This document shows, in pieces, positions 5,131-5,415 of a stretch of 5,415 bases of DNA. Within the stretch, counting starts at the first letter, position 1, and each line of letters opens with the position of its first letter. Both the position numbers and the translations under genes were made by a program. The stretch covers positions 1-5,415 of the forward strand of contig DASQFD010000113.1 of NCBI GenBank assembly GCA_035633255.1. Reading direction: 5' to 3'. The notes below the pieces were generated by a model. It did not search any database. It saw nothing but the letters and a program-made list of their open reading frames with translations, and was not told where the DNA came from. This stretch comes from DASQFD01 sp035633255. GTDB taxonomy: Bacteria; Actinomycetota; Actinomycetes; Actinomycetales; Dermatophilaceae.

Positions 5131-5415
5131 CGGGTCGAGGTGAAACCCGACCCCCACCGGGTGGCGGATCACGTCGACCCGAGCACACCCCTCCCGGGTC
5201 GAGGTGAAACCCGACCCCCACCGGTAGCGGATCACCTCCACCCGAGCACACCCCTGGCCGGGTCGAGGTGAAACCCGACCCGCGGCGGGTGGCGGATCAC
5301 CTCGACCCGAGCACCCCTCCCGGGTCGAGGTGAAACCCGACCCCCACCGGTAGCGGATCACCTCCCCCCGAGCACACCCCTGGCCGGGTCGAGGTGAAAC
5401 CCGACCCCCACCGGG
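5131..5415. repeat. 64-bp tandem repeat array with internal hairpins, runs off window
   Basis: Units begin CGGGTCGAGGTGAAACCCGA at 5131, 5195, 5259, 5321 and 5385; lengths are 64, 64, 62, 64 and 31+ (cut by the window end). The first 22 bases are identical in all five. Units alternate in type: 1, 3 and 5 carry CGGG after the first block, and 1 and 3 end CCCCTCC; 2 and 4 carry CGGTAGCGG and end CCCCTGGC. Each unit can fold as GGGTCG-A-GGT, loop GAA, ACC-CGACCC (9 bp, one bulged A; 5132-5153 in unit 1). Unit 3 also has an exact 13-bp outer inverted repeat (5259-5271 and 5297-5309). The array starts 45 bp upstream of the pfk start. There are no unique spacers and no coding gene in it. Confidence 0.92.

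Noticed and set aside
5086..5361. Extension of the phosphofructokinase N-terminus through the repeats (frame open to a GTG at 5361)
   Set aside because: The extra residues are translated tandem repeat and unlike any phosphofructokinase N-terminus. The family starts a few residues before RIGVLTSGGDA, matching the ATG at 5085 or 5076.
5131..5415. CRISPR array
   Set aside because: The 64-bp units are contiguous and similar along their whole length, with no unique spacers between conserved repeats and no cas gene nearby.

Overview
The window reads as one complete short-read contig from a high-GC Gram-positive (Actinomycetes). The very high G+C, the strong G/C third-position bias and the mycobacterial-like gene set support this. 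A Micrococcales genus is a reasonable guess, but the sequence does not settle it. The left end carries a 10-base Illumina adapter remnant inside a broken gene. The right end stops inside a tandem repeat. Both ends are therefore probably sequencing or assembly artefacts rather than biological borders.

Layout: (1) 11-672, minus strand: the N-terminal 221 residues of a class A penicillin-binding protein (PonA type), with a membrane anchor and most of the GT51 glycosyltransferase domain. (2) 673-896: a divergent control region with a perfect 29-bp palindrome abutting an extended -10 promoter, plus two short hairpins. (3) 897-1481, plus strand: a PadR-family regulator resembling mycobacterial Rv0047c. 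(4) 1482-1645: a leader with six 12-bp tandem repeats and a hairpin. (5) 1646-2737, plus strand: myo-inositol-1-phosphate synthase (ino1). (6) 2738-2787: a short convergent gap with a GC-rich stem-loop. (7) 2788-5085, minus strand: a 765-residue tandem-domain 6-phosphofructokinase that looks like the eukaryotic enzyme. (8) 5131-5415: a 64-bp tandem repeat with strong internal dyad symmetry, directly upstream of the pfk gene and running off the window.

How they fit together: the ponA / padR / ino1 grouping recalls the mycobacterial Rv0046c-Rv0050 region. Ino1 draws glucose-6-phosphate into inositol (phosphatidylinositol, mycothiol). The convergent phosphofructokinase commits fructose-6-phosphate, one isomerisation away, to glycolysis. 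The palindrome is the natural candidate operator for the PadR protein.

The most notable item is the phosphofructokinase. Its N half has a full ATP-type active site. Its C half has lost the ATP/Mg motif but kept phosphate-binding arginines, the catalytic/regulatory division known from animals and fungi. It has repeats at both ends, including an exact 14-bp inverted pair just outside or across its ends.
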